Notes: generated by a model not told the origin, from the letters alone. DNA of 20,557 nucleotides from Candidatus Liptonbacteria bacterium (GCA_016212635.1 JACRFR010000064.1:1-20557); one strand, 5' to 3'. Counted from the first letter of the stretch, positions 1-6,656 are shown. Program-made: numbers and translations.

Positions 1-46
1 AGCCGCCTGTCCGCCTCCGGCGGAGAATCCAGGTGGGAATACTGAA

Positions 47-91
47 TGGATCCCGGATATTTTTCACAGCTCTGAAAAATTCCGGGATGAC
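47..91. repeat. 45-bp dispersed hairpin repeat, copy 1
   Basis: The stretch begins TGGATCCCGGATA, ends TTCCGGGATGAC and is nearly self-complementary around a short loop. A second copy at 7731-7775 differs only in about three loop positions, while the stem is unchanged. This matches the pattern of a short palindromic repeat spread through intergenic DNA. No transposase is nearby. Confidence 0.75.
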
Positions 92-445
92 CCGAGGACG
101 CAGCAAGCTGACGGGGTATGAACCCTAAAAGAGAATCAAAAAATTCTTATTTTACTTGGTATTTTACCACTTCCCTTTATTGGTGTTTTAAGGGAATTAG
201 CCGTTTGCTCGTGGGGAGGGTGGGGCGAGCAAACACATTATCAATTTTGTTTTTAATTTTTGTTTCAGATGCGCCGCCCGCCGCCATTTATTTTCTACAA
301 ACGCCGCCGCTCTGTTTTCTGCAAAAAATGTCTGGGCCCAAACTGCATTACCGCCGCCGGACATCAGGGCAAAATTTCTGAAAGAAATTTTGCCCCTAAA
401 AGCCCTGTTCAAAAAAGGTTCGTGCTAAGTCCAGTATATTCGACA
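92..445. other. Gene-free stretch with small hairpins
   Basis: I see no convincing gene here. Open frames exist, but they run through hairpins and lack a start signal or family motifs. Visible structure: inverted repeat GTTTGCTCG/CGAGCAAAC near 203-234, TTCCCTT/AAGGGAA near 172-197, and a strong 13-bp hairpin at 367-395. It could hide a small RNA, but nothing identifies one. Confidence 0.5.
367..395. terminator. Strong 13-bp hairpin
   Basis: GGGCAAAATTTCT and AGAAATTTTGCCC form a perfect 13-bp stem around a 3-nt loop (GAA). It may serve as a terminator, but there is no clear U-tract and no identified gene ends here, so the role is inferred. Confidence 0.4.
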
Positions 446-592
446 AGTTCCGGTTTTATGTTCTTGAGAAGCCCACGCAGGCACCAAAAGCTTGGGTTCC
501 GCCCATGGCGGATTTTGGTGCCGAGTGTGCAGATAGCCAAACACCGCCGGAGTGTTTGGACTATCGATTCTCAAGAACATAAAACCGGAACT
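446..592. mobile_element. 147-bp inverted-repeat element abutting tRNA-Pro
   Basis: Perfect 24-bp terminal inverted repeats occupy 446-469 and 569-592 (left arm starts AGTTCCGGTTTTATG). Inside are nested inverted repeats: GGCACCAAAA against TTTTGGTGCC, and CCAAACAC against GTGTTTGG. It is too short to encode a protein. Its right end shares one base with the 3' CCA end of the minus-strand tRNA-Pro gene. It could be a miniature transposable element or a very large RNA hairpin downstream of the tRNA. Confidence 0.6.
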
Positions 593-665
593 GGTCGGGC
601 CGCCGGGAATCGAACCCGGTCTGCGTGTACCCAAAACACGTGTACTACCGGTATACTACGGCCCG
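592..665 (-). tRNA. tRNA-Pro (anticodon UGG)
   Basis: It folds as a full cloverleaf. The acceptor stem CGGGCCG/CGGCCCG has 7 perfect pairs, the D arm is GTAT/GTAC, and the anticodon stem CGTGT/ACACG holds loop TTTGGGT, giving UGG followed by G37. The T arm is CCGGG-TTCGATT-CCCGG. Discriminator A73 and the C1-G72 pair fit proline tRNAs. CCA is encoded (TGG at 592-594 on the + strand), unlike the two other tRNAs in the window. Confidence 0.93.
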
Positions 666-754
666 CTTTCGCTAAAGCTTCAGCGGGCAAGGCCCGTTTG
701 GTTCTAGCGAGGTCGCCTTTACAGTAAGTAATTCCCAGGGCAGAATCAATACAC

Positions 755-828
755 GCCCCCGTAGCTCAATCGGATAGAGCAGGCGGCTTCTATCCGCCAG
801 GTTGTGGGTTCGATCCCTACCGGGGGCG
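755..828 (+). tRNA. tRNA-Arg (anticodon UCU)
   Basis: The acceptor is GCCCCCG/CGGGGGC and the D stem GCTC/GAGC. The anticodon stem GGCGG/CCGCC holds loop CTTCTAT, giving anticodon UCU (Arg, AGA codons). The T arm is GTGGG-TTCGATC-CCTAC with one G-U pair and the discriminator is G. CCA is not encoded; the next bases are CAT. Confidence 0.95.
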
Positions 829-938
829 CATGGGGTTCGCCGGGTTATCCAACTCGGCGCCCAATCGAATGATTGGGCGAATCCCTCCGAGGGCGCACCA
901 CGTAAAACTTGAGTTCACGTGGCACAGCGACTGAATAT
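829..938. other. Inter-tRNA spacer with back-to-back hairpins
   Basis: It holds two adjacent perfect 9-bp stems, CGCCGGGTT/AACTCGGCG (one G-U) and CGCCCAATC/GATTGGGCG (861-882), then a tail resembling a tRNA 3' end (GAATCCCTCC ... GGGCGCACCA, about 881-900), then CCACGT/ACGTGG. The tail may be a relic of a decayed tRNA, because no matching 5' half can be folded. They may be processing or termination structures in a tRNA transcript. Confidence 0.4.
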
Positions 939-1012
939 GCGCGCTTAGCTCAGTTGGTTAGAGCGCTGCTTTTACACAGCAGGGGTCGGGGGTTCGAATC
1001 CCTCAGCGCGCA
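939..1012 (+). tRNA. tRNA-Val (anticodon UAC)
   Basis: The acceptor GCGCGCT/AGCGCGC and the D stem GCTC/GAGC are complete. Anticodon stem CTGCT/AGCAG holds loop TTTACAC, giving UAC. The T arm is GGGGG-TTCGAAT-CCCTC with one G-U pair. Discriminator A is followed by CAC, so CCA is not encoded. Confidence 0.95.
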
Positions 1013-1018
1013 CACTTA

Positions 1019-1056
1019 GAAAATCTTTCCCGCCCAAAAGGCGGGATTAGATTTTC
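1019..1056 (+). terminator. Hairpin terminator after tRNA-Val
   Basis: A long stem lies 7 nt after the tRNA: outer arms GAAAATCT/AGATTTTC and inner arms TCCCGCC/GGCGGGA around CAAAA. It probably ends the tRNA-Arg/Val transcript. Confidence 0.6.
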
Positions 1057-1192
1057 AAGTGTCCCGAGCGAGCAAGGCGACGAGGGACAATTAGATGACC
1101 GTTAACCCCGTCTCGGCGGAGTGTTACGACTTCTTACGTCCCGCCGTAGCCTTGGCGAAGGCGGACTAGGTAAACAACTTTGCCGAAGGAGG
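1057..1192. other. Spacer with a REP-like repeat
   Basis: A REP-like sequence at 1061-1088 has arms GTCCC and GGGAC around a GAGCGAGC-containing loop. After it comes sequence with CCGCC/GGCGG inverted arms (1140-1164). I see no gene. Confidence 0.4.
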
Positions 1193-1193
1193 G

Positions 1194-1212
1194 TGCCCCG
1201 CCCAGCGGGGCA
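1194..1212 (-). terminator. Terminator-like hairpin after obg
   Basis: TGCCCCGC and GCGGGGCA form an 8-bp stem with a 3-nt loop, 2 nt beyond the obg stop codon. There is little U-tract, so termination strength is uncertain. Confidence 0.55.
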
Positions 1213-1214
1213 TA

Positions 1215-2207
1215 TTAATCTGAAACCACCTCCCTCTTCACCTGCTTCGCCTGCGCCAACTGATTCAGTATTTTTCGGACTTGCTCCAAACTGGCCGGAT
1301 CAATGATAGAGATGGCCGCGGCGTGCGAGTTGCGCCGCCGGAGCGCGGCGAGTTTGGATTTCAACTCGGCTGCCGGGACGGCATCACTCTTGGACAGAAA
1401 AACGTACTCGGGCTTATCCAGCAACTCCGTCCGGTACTCGCCCAGCTCCTGCCGGATGGTTTTATAATCCCGCACTACGTCCTCCGCCTCGGCCGAGACC
1501 AAGTGGAACAGCACTCGGGTCCGCTCGATGTGCCGGAGAAATTTGTCGCCCAGTCCCTTGCCCTTGGAAGCACCTTCGATCAAACCGGGAAGATCCGCGA
1601 TAATTAAGCCCCCGTGGTAAGCGCCAAGATTGGGCTCCAGCGTGGTAAAAGCATAATTTGCCACCTTAGCCTGGGCGCTGGTCAGTTCATTCAAAAGCGA
1701 GGACTTGCCTACGTTGGGCAAACCGATCAACCCCACGTCCGCGATCAGCTTCAACTCCAGCCGGAGCGTAAAGTGTTCCCCGGGCAGGCCGAGTTGAAAC
1801 TGCTTGGGGCTAGTATTACGCGAGGAACGAAAATGAAAGTTACCCTTGCCGCCCTTGCCGCCCGCGGCTACCAGCAGGCGCTCTCCGATCCGAATTACCT
1901 CTTGATCCGCGCTGGAGTCTAGGTTGTGCGCCACCGTGCCCACCGGCACCATAAGCACCAGATTCTCGCCATTCGCACCGTCTCGGAACTGGCCCCGCCC
2001 CTCGCCGCCGTTCATCGCGTTAAACTCCTTGCGGTTGCGGAAGTGGTTCAGCGCGGCCAGATCGGACACGCCCTCCAGATAGACACTGCCCCCGTGCCCG
2101 CCGGTGGCACCGGTCGGACCCAGACTCATCATGTTCCGCTGGAAAGCGACCGCGCCCCGGCCGCCATTGCCGGCTTTCACGCGAATGGTTACGTCATCAA
2201 TCAGCAT
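1215..2207 (-). CDS. obg: Obg-family GTPase (CgtA/ObgE)
   Basis: Obg proteins bind the 50S ribosomal subunit and act in its assembly and in stress signalling. Residues 1-156 are the glycine-rich Obg fold (KAGNGGRG, GPTGATGGHGG, VAAGGKGGKGN). The G domain follows: G1 GLPNVGKSS (163-171), G2 TTLEP, G3 DLPGLIEGA, and G4 SKSD in place of the usual NKxD. At 330 aa it lacks the C-terminal OCT domain of many Obg proteins. I chose the ATG at 2207 because the family begins close to this point (MLIDDVTIRVKAG) and a TACAAC box lies 5 nt upstream, fitting leaderless expression. An in-frame GTG at 2246 would add 13 residues. It lies downstream of the CapA-like gene, separated by a palindrome at 2336-2375. 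Confidence 0.95.
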   Translation of the reverse strand: MLIDDVTIRVKAGNGGRGAVAFQRNMMSLGPTGATGGHGGSVYLEGVSDLAALNHFRNRKEFNAMNGGEGRGQFRDGANGENLVLMVPVGTVAHNLDSSADQEVIRIGERLLVAAGGKGGKGNFHFRSSRNTSPKQFQLGLPGEHFTLRLELKLIADVGLIGLPNVGKSSLLNELTSAQAKVANYAFTTLEPNLGAYHGGLIIADLPGLIEGASKGKGLGDKFLRHIERTRVLFHLVSAEAEDVVRDYKTIRQELGEYRTELLDKPEYVFLSKSDAVPAAELKSKLAALRRRNSHAAAISIIDPASLEQVRKILNQLAQAKQVKREVVSD

Positions 2208-2335
2208 GGGATGTTGTAGATACTGTAACTCATTTACTTTCGGCACGAAAGATGTTCACTTTCTGGTGTTCGCTTTCTGGACTAACGCAAGTCGGGCAAA
2301 TGGCCCATTCCTTAATTTCCCCGCCGCATCGTATT

Positions 2336-2375
2336 CAATTCACACGATTGGACGATCGGCCAATCGTGTGAATTG
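2336..2375. repeat. Palindromic repeat P1 (CACACGATTG family)
   Basis: CAATT-CACACGATTG, ten central bases, then CAATCGTGTG-AATTG. It is copy 1 of four in the window (others 15193-15230, 16061-16102, 18420-18469). It lies 46 nt beyond the stop codon of the CapA-like gene. The centre is slightly imperfect, with one A-G mismatch inside the arms. Confidence 0.85.
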
Positions 2376-2421
2376 TCAGTCGGTCACGAAAAAATGCGCG
2401 GGGCGGAATAGAAAGTGGCAG

Positions 2422-3561
2422 CTAGCGCGGGAAACGCGCAAGCTCCAGCCGGCCAGAGATGATCTGGTCGTGCAATTCCGGCGCACTGCGGGCCGCGAGC
2501 GCCTCTAAAAACTCAGTCCGGGCCGAAGTGGCTTGCCCCGCCTGCCCGCCGGAGCCTGACGCAGGCTGGGAGCTGGTCGAGGCGGCTTGCCACGAGCTGG
2601 TCGAGGCGCCCATTACCTGCGGCTGGCTGCGATTGATCTTGACCGGCACCAACTCGTAGGCCGCCCGCATGGGGTATATCTCGGTTTTGAGCAGTAATCC
2701 TCTCTGCGTTTCGGTTGCAAAGTATTGATCAAAGATAAAGTTGCCTAGGGAATAGAAGATTGGTCGGCCGCGGTAGACCTCTATATTTTCTACCACGTGC
2801 GGGTGGTGGCCCACTACGGTGTCCGCGCCCGCGTTGATCAAGGCATGCGCGATGTTTTGTTGGATTTGGTTGGCTTGGAGTTGATACTCTTCGCCCCAGT
2901 GGATAAGTACGACCACATACGCCGTCGGCATCAGCGATTTCATTTCCGCCACGGTGGTGGTGGCTTGGGCCAGACTAAAACTGGGAAAGGTGGCGTTCAC
3001 GGCTAACAACCGCACAGTATTGTCCCGAACCCGCACTTGATACGCACTTTGATCCGTATCGATCTTGAGCGGATGGCCAAAATGTCCGATCCCGGCTCGA
3101 TCTAAAAGTTGTCCGGTTTCTTCGTATCCCGCTTTTCCATAGTCAAAGGAGTGGTTATTGGCCAAAGAAACCGCAGAAAATCCGGCGCTCTTCAGCATTC
3201 CCACCGCCGCGGACGGGAAGGAAAAGCGCGTGGACCCGGTGGGCGTGTGCGGCGCGTTCTCTAGGATTGGTCCCTCCAAATTACCCATGATCAGATCTTG
3301 GCCCACAAAGTCCGGACGGATCCTGGCGAAGGTGAAATCGGTTCCTCGCGACTCCCACTGGGTTTGCACGCTCCGACCGAGCATAATATCTCCGGTCAAA
3401 AGCATGCGCACCGGCTCGGTCGCATCGGGACTAGTGATTGCTACGTCCGCCGGTTGCAGTTTGAGTTGCGCGGGGTACCGATAAGCATCCCGCCAGAGGA
3501 ACCCGATCGCGCCCGCCGCTAGGACCAGTACAGCGAGCGTCAGTGATTTAGGAGTAATCAT
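2422..3561 (-). CDS. CapA-family (PGA_cap) metallophosphoesterase-like protein
   Basis: CapA-family proteins are calcineurin-like phosphoesterase folds first known from poly-gamma-glutamate capsule synthesis; the substrate here is unknown. An N-terminal hydrophobic segment (about residues 6-26) anchors or exports it. The domain shows GDIMLGR, NLEGPIL, LANNHSFDYG, HWGEEYQ, GADTVVGHHPHV and YSLGNFIFDQ, all characteristic of PGA_cap. A Ser/Gln/Gly-rich linker follows the domain, and its DNA contains a 15-bp direct repeat (2570-2584, 2594-2608), so it probably grew by repeat insertion. I chose the ATG at 3561 because it puts the signal anchor directly at the N terminus; a TTG at 3573 is the alternative. 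No clear Shine-Dalgarno is present. Confidence 0.9.
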   Translation of the reverse strand: MITPKSLTLAVLVLAAGAIGFLWRDAYRYPAQLKLQPADVAITSPDATEPVRMLLTGDIMLGRSVQTQWESRGTDFTFARIRPDFVGQDLIMGNLEGPILENAPHTPTGSTRFSFPSAAVGMLKSAGFSAVSLANNHSFDYGKAGYEETGQLLDRAGIGHFGHPLKIDTDQSAYQVRVRDNTVRLLAVNATFPSFSLAQATTTVAEMKSLMPTAYVVVLIHWGEEYQLQANQIQQNIAHALINAGADTVVGHHPHVVENIEVYRGRPIFYSLGNFIFDQYFATETQRGLLLKTEIYPMRAAYELVPVKINRSQPQVMGASTSSWQAASTSSQPASGSGGQAGQATSARTEFLEALAARSAPELHDQIISGRLELARFPR

Positions 3562-3611
3562 GAGCTTGGCCAAACGTTGCCATAATCCTTACCCGCTGTA
3601 TAGGTGGGAAT

Positions 3612-3733
3612 GGCGCTGTTCGGAAACGTCAAAAAGTTATTCCCTGTGCCCGTCGAAGGGTAGCTTTTGGCGGGTACATGGCATGGCCCTCGACAAGCTC
3701 GGGCAATAAAATCGGTGGTTTCCGAACAGCGCC
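3612..3733. mobile_element. 122-bp miniature inverted-repeat element
   Basis: Perfect 16-bp terminal inverted repeats GGCGCTGTTCGGAAAC (3612-3627) and its complement (3718-3733). The inside carries a REP-like pair, CCCGTCGAAGGG and CCCTCGACAAGCTCGGGC. Its ends resemble those of the element at 5861-5989 (GGACTGTTGCCGAAC), so the two may be related. It has no coding capacity. Confidence 0.6.
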
Positions 3734-3746
3734 GGTGGGGATAGAC

Positions 3747-3774
3747 CCATACTGGTCGATATCTACCAGTATGG
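3747..3774. promoter_or_regulatory. 10-bp inverted repeat, possible operator
   Basis: CCATACTGGT and ACCAGTATGG flank eight bases. The spacing would suit a dimeric DNA-binding protein or a small hairpin. It lies about 90 nt upstream of the DUF378 gene. Confidence 0.35.
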
Positions 3775-3791
3775 CAGAATATAGTGGTAAA

Positions 3792-3831
3792 CCCCGTTAG
3801 AGAACCCGGATGGGATATTTCTCTGACGGGG
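3792..3831. promoter_or_regulatory. Inverted repeat upstream of the DUF378 gene
   Basis: CCCCGTTAGAGA and TCTCTGACGGGG pair over 12 positions with one T-G. The right arm overlaps the region where a -35 box would lie for the TATACA box at 3849-3854. It could be regulatory or the end of an upstream transcript. Confidence 0.35.
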
Positions 3832-3864
3832 TAAAGGTCATCATTGTTATACAACAATAATTAA

Positions 3865-4080
3865 ATGAAAGCTTTACATTGCATCACGTTCACTCTCCTA
3901 GTAATTGGGGGCTTGAACTGGCTCCTGGTCGGACTCTTTTCCTGGGACATTGGGATGTGGTTCGGAGGACAAGAGATGACAATCTCTCGGATCATCTATG
4001 TTCTGGTGGGCGCCGCGGCGATCCTCGAAGTTGTCTCGCACAAAGGCAACTGCAAGTGTTGCACCGCGCGCAAGGGGTAA
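3865..4080 (+). CDS. DUF378 small membrane protein (YuzA-like)
   Basis: A 71-aa protein with two hydrophobic segments (about 6-26 and 41-58). It matches the DUF378 pattern seen in Bacillus YuzA: an N-terminal helix with IGGLNWLLVGLF, a WFGG turn, then ISRIIYVLVGAAA. The tail has a CKCC cysteine cluster. The function of the family is unknown to me. It is the only + strand gene between the tRNAs and the TrmB gene, so it is probably a single transcription unit. A TATACA box lies 10 nt before the ATG and there is no Shine-Dalgarno, so the leader should be very short. A strong terminator follows. Confidence 0.85.
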   Translation: MKALHCITFTLLVIGGLNWLLVGLFSWDIGMWFGGQEMTISRIIYVLVGAAAILEVVSHKGNCKCCTARKG

Positions 4081-4101
4081 TTTTAGAACTGACCCCACAA
4101 C

Positions 4102-4135
4102 AAAAACCCCTCCGCTTTGAATCGGAGGGGTTTTT
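4102..4135. terminator. Bidirectional intrinsic terminator
   Basis: AAAAACCCCTCCG and CGGAGGGGTTTTT form a perfect 13-bp stem around eight bases, with A and T tracts on both sides. It lies 21 nt after the DUF378 stop and 19 nt beyond the stop of the convergent AAA+ gene, so it should serve both. Confidence 0.92.
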
Positions 4136-4154
4136 GGGTTTCCCGTTTTATGTT

Positions 4155-5372
4155 CTATGTACTGGCGGCAGCAGCCGCGGCACTTCTTCGCCCAATCATG
4201 TCGCCTATTGTTCTCATCCAGATACGAGCGGCGGTCAGGTCGGTTCCGGTGGCCACTTCATACGCAGAATACTCAAGCCTTTCCCCGTTCCAGCTCACCC
4301 CCAGCAAACTCCCCCTGCGCAAACTTTTGTTGTCTATCGCCCGGACACCTTTCTGGAACACCTCCTCCTCTAATACGCGCCTCATCTCCCGAGCGCCATA
4401 CGCCTCACTATACCCTTCTTTCAGGAGATATTCCTCGGCTGACTCATCCAGCACAACTAAAAATCCTTTTTCTTTTCCCGGGCTATTCTCCACTTCCCTA
4501 CTAAGCTTACTAATATCTGGATCTGTCCGTAAATCCATGGACGAATCTGGGTACGCGGACCTGCAATTTAGCCTACCTATCTCCAACTGCATGATCTGAC
4601 GCACCTGTTCGGGTTTAAGGGATTCGAATGTGATTGTTTTGTCCAGGCGGTTTATGAACTCCGGCGAGAAGTGCTTCCCAACTGCCCTGATATAAATGGG
4701 CCTATTATCGCGCGGACCAACTTCGGCATCAGGGCGACTGAAACCGAAGTGCCTGGAGTTCGTTCTCTCCCTGACGTCTGCGCTACCCAGATTACTAGTA
4801 AAAATGATGATCGCGTTCCGAAAATCGACCCGGGATCCGTCCCCCAGTTTTAAAGTACCCCCGTCGAGAACACCCAATAACAATTTGTAAAGAGTGTCGT
4901 CTGCTTTTTCTATCTCATCAAAAAGGACGACTTGAATGGGGCTCCTATTGCTGGTCACGGCAGCTAGAGCTTGGTCGGTCAAAATCGGGCGGGTTTCGCG
5001 GTGGCCTATGAATCCCGGGGGGGCGCCGATAAGCTTGGCCACCTCGTGACGCATCTGGAACTCAGCGCAATCAATTCTCAGCACACTAGGAACTCCGTGT
5101 AGCGCCTCCGCCAGCGCCAGCGCTAATTCGGTCTTACCAACGCCAGTCGGCCCGGCGAACAGGAAACAGGCGACCGGTCTCCCGCCCCTATTTGCCCCAA
5201 ACAATTCTCTTTGAGCCACGGCCTGGGCCAGGGCACAAACCGCCTCCTCCTGTCCAACTATTCTTTTGTGTAGCCTGTCTAGAATTGGCTTTTCCATCTC
5301 GCCCACTTGGTCGACATTGACTTTCTGGGCAGGCCCCCATTCGCAATCGGCATTTCCCACAGATCTACTCAT
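4155..5372 (-). CDS. Stand-alone ClpA/ClpB-type AAA+ ATPase
   Basis: This corresponds to the second AAA+ module (D2) of Clp/HSP100 unfoldases. Within 405 aa it shows the IVGQ entry (38-41), Walker A GPTGVGKT (74-81), pore-loop region GAPPGFIGH (116-124), Walker B VVLFDEIEKA (148-157), sensor 1 FTSN (191-194), arginine-finger region FINRLD, and sensor 2 GARE. The N domain, D1 and middle domain of full ClpB/ClpC are absent. The tail is alanine-rich (AAAAAAST). Whether it works with ClpP or as a ClpP-independent unfoldase is not shown. I chose the ATG at 5372 rather than 5390 because TTGAAC-N17-TACAAT ends 6 nt before it, giving a leaderless start. Confidence 0.88.
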   Translation of the reverse strand: MSRSVGNADCEWGPAQKVNVDQVGEMEKPILDRLHKRIVGQEEAVCALAQAVAQRELFGANRGGRPVACFLFAGPTGVGKTELALALAEALHGVPSVLRIDCAEFQMRHEVAKLIGAPPGFIGHRETRPILTDQALAAVTSNRSPIQVVLFDEIEKADDTLYKLLLGVLDGGTLKLGDGSRVDFRNAIIIFTSNLGSADVRERTNSRHFGFSRPDAEVGPRDNRPIYIRAVGKHFSPEFINRLDKTITFESLKPEQVRQIMQLEIGRLNCRSAYPDSSMDLRTDPDISKLSREVENSPGKEKGFLVVLDESAEEYLLKEGYSEAYGAREMRRVLEEEVFQKGVRAIDNKSLRRGSLLGVSWNGERLEYSAYEVATGTDLTAARIWMRTIGDMIGRRSAAAAAAST

Positions 5373-5378
5373 GGCGCG

Positions 5379-5407
5379 ATTGTAGCGCATTTAAGCATCC
5401 CGTTCAA
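5379..5407 (-). promoter_or_regulatory. Sigma70-type promoter of the AAA+ gene
   Basis: On the minus strand TTGAAC, a 17-bp spacer and TACAAT are followed by 6 nt and the ATG at 5372. This predicts that transcription starts at or next to the initiation codon. Confidence 0.7.
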
Positions 5408-5439
5408 TACTTACTCCCGCCACCGTTTTTCACTCTCTT

Positions 5440-5478
5440 GAGGTCGGGCCTCTAGACCCCCCCCCGAGGCCCGACCTC
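5440..5478 (-). terminator. Hairpin H1 (GGTCGGGCCT family)
   Basis: GAGGTCGGGCCT and AGGCCCGACCTC form a 12-bp stem. The loop contains a run of nine C. It lies 13 nt beyond the stop of the zinc-ribbon gene remnant. Related hairpins are at 6223-6258 and 7816-7847, each next to the end of a minus-strand gene. Confidence 0.6.
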
Positions 5479-5491
5479 GATACATTCGGGA

Positions 5492-6198
5492 TTACGCAAC
5501 CTCCGCTTGGTAGCATTGTTCACAGTATATGATCTCTGGCCTATCTGGCGAGTAGCTGGTCTCGAGCTCATTGGGGCAGTGATTCGGCGTATGTGTGTGG
5601 TTGGCGGTATTGGCATAAACTCCATTATCTGAAGTCGCCCCGGCACATTGGCAAGTCCGGCTCCATAACTGAACCGGATTCCTGAATCGCAAACGTTCCC
5701 CGTAGCGGCAGTTGGGACACAGGTCCGGCAGGGGCAGTCGGAAACGCGAGTAAAAATCTATCTCTTGCGGGACGATCTTGAACGCCGTGGAGCAGTTGTG
5801 CTGGCACTGGCCGCTGTGCGCGCAGGCGACCACCTTCCCGACCAGGTCCAATATTGATAGGACTGTTGCCGAACTCCCTTTTCAACTAATTTGTCATGCT
5901 GAGCAACGCGAAGCATCTCGCTTTTATTGGGTTTTTATCGCATGGAGATTCTTCGTTTCACTCAGAATGACAGTTCGGCAACAGTCCCGTAAATGGTGAT
6001 AACTTCCTTGCCGCATAGCTCACAGGGACGTTTATATAGGTTGTGTTCATTGCGAAAAGCTAGCCGCCGCTGCAGGCGGCAGGGCGGACAAAAGGTCGGA
6101 GGTGGAACCTGGATCTTCTCGTAGAACCCAAAATCGTCGGGCTCGATGGTGAACGGGTTTTTACAGTTTTGGCACTGTCTGGTTTCGATTAAGTCCAT
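5492..6198 (-). pseudogene. Zinc-ribbon protein gene, middle replaced by a miniature element
   Basis: Two ends of a protein type I recognise from CPR genomes are present. The N-terminal end (6198 to about 5990) has CQNC, FTIEPDDFGFYEKI, FCPPC and CELC. The C-terminal end (about 5851-5492) has C-x2-H-x3-C, AFKIVPQEIDFYSRF, LCPNC, CPNELETSYSPDRPEIIYCEQC. In intact relatives, as I remember them, roughly 300 residues separate these ends. Here there are only ~130 bp, which form an inverted-repeat element (5861-5989). The N-terminal frame runs into the element and stops at 5962; the C-terminal frame is in another phase, with TTG at 5851 its only start. The protein is probably not made whole. A GTG at 6216 is an alternative start. 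Confidence 0.75.
5861..5989. mobile_element. ~130-bp miniature inverted-repeat element in the zinc-ribbon gene
   Basis: Terminal inverted repeats GGACTGTTGCCGAAC (5861-5875) and GTTCGGCAACAGTCC (5975-5989) are perfect over 15 bp. The inside is a second inverted repeat of the type TGTCATGCTGAGC ... CTCAGAATGACA, a REP/MITE-like sequence common in many bacterial genomes. It has no coding capacity. It sits exactly between the N- and C-terminal parts of the zinc-ribbon gene. Confidence 0.75.
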
Positions 6199-6222
6199 AT
6201 TATCGGTTTGATTCACTTTCCC

Positions 6223-6258
6223 GAGGTCGAGCCTTGGAATCCTTTAAGGCCCGACCTC
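6223..6258 (-). terminator. Hairpin H2 (GGTCGGGCCT family)
   Basis: GAGGTCGAGCCTT and AAGGCCCGACCTC pair over 13 positions with one mismatch. It lies beyond the stop of the 50-aa membrane-protein gene and before the zinc-ribbon remnant, so the remnant is bracketed by H1 and H2. Confidence 0.5.
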
Positions 6259-6341
6259 TTAATATTAGGACCCTATGATCATAATTCATATATCGCGAAG
6301 CATATATCTATATGTATCCTTTTATCTCCTAACACACCTCA

Positions 6342-6494
6342 CTACCACGTGTCCGCGAGTTGCTCTCTGGCGGCCTTGTGCCCGATCCGATAAATGAGTT
6401 CCTGCAGCCGCCGAACCTTGCGGCTCAAGGCCAGAACTTGACCGGTGCAGACTATAGCAATTAGGAAGAGAATTGTGGCTAGGATTGAGAGCAT
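6342..6494 (-). CDS. Small single-pass membrane protein (50 aa)
   Basis: A 50-codon frame starting with ATG at 6494. Residues 2-24 form one clear transmembrane helix (MLSILATILFLIAIV...). An amphipathic basic helix follows (LSRKVRRLQELIYRIGH) and the end is DTW. An in-frame TAA upstream fixes the start within a short window. The Shine-Dalgarno is weak (AGGAA, about 12 nt away). The hydrophobic-then-basic layout is typical of real small membrane proteins and unlikely by chance. It is divergent from the TrmB gene, with 162 nt between. I do not recognise a family. A longer overlapping minus frame (6322-6654) has no domain sense and is rejected. Confidence 0.6.
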   Translation of the reverse strand: MLSILATILFLIAIVCTGQVLALSRKVRRLQELIYRIGHKAAREQLADTW

Positions 6495-6604
6495 GGTAGC
6501 GTAGATTCCTATTGCTTTTTCGACCTTTTATTCCACCCTCCATAATTAAATTAACACCTGTTTGCCGACCATTAAATAATTTATAAACAATAGGGCATGC
6601 TAAA

Positions 6605-6634
6605 TTGACTTGTAGCGGTGTTTCTTGCCATAAT
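6605..6634 (+). promoter_or_regulatory. Promoter of the TrmB-family gene
   Basis: TTGACT (6605-6610), an 18-bp spacer, then CATAAT (6629-6634), about 22 nt before the ATG. An AT-rich leader without Shine-Dalgarno follows. Confidence 0.55.
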
Positions 6635-6656
6635 ATGACATAAATAATTTTCACAA

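Larger units (their letters stand above)
3562..3864. other. Repeat-rich intergenic region between divergent genes
   Basis: This stretch separates the CapA-like gene (-) from the DUF378 gene (+). It holds a 122-bp inverted-repeat element (3612-3733), a 10-bp-armed palindrome (3747-3774), a 12-bp-armed hairpin (3792-3831) and a small palindrome ATTGTT-ATAC-AACAAT (3843-3858) just before the DUF378 start. A 99-codon minus frame through it reads across all of these and is not credible. Confidence 0.6.

Noticed and set aside
829..900. A fourth tRNA between tRNA-Arg and tRNA-Val
   Set aside because: Only a 3'-end-like tail ending in CCA is visible; no acceptor, D or anticodon arm can be folded with it.
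3558..3857. 99-codon minus frame upstream of the CapA-like gene
   Set aside because: It runs across an inverted-repeat element and three palindromes and has no domain sense.
6322..6654. 110-codon minus frame
   Set aside because: It overlaps the better-supported 50-aa membrane protein in another phase, spans the TrmB promoter region and has no coherent composition.
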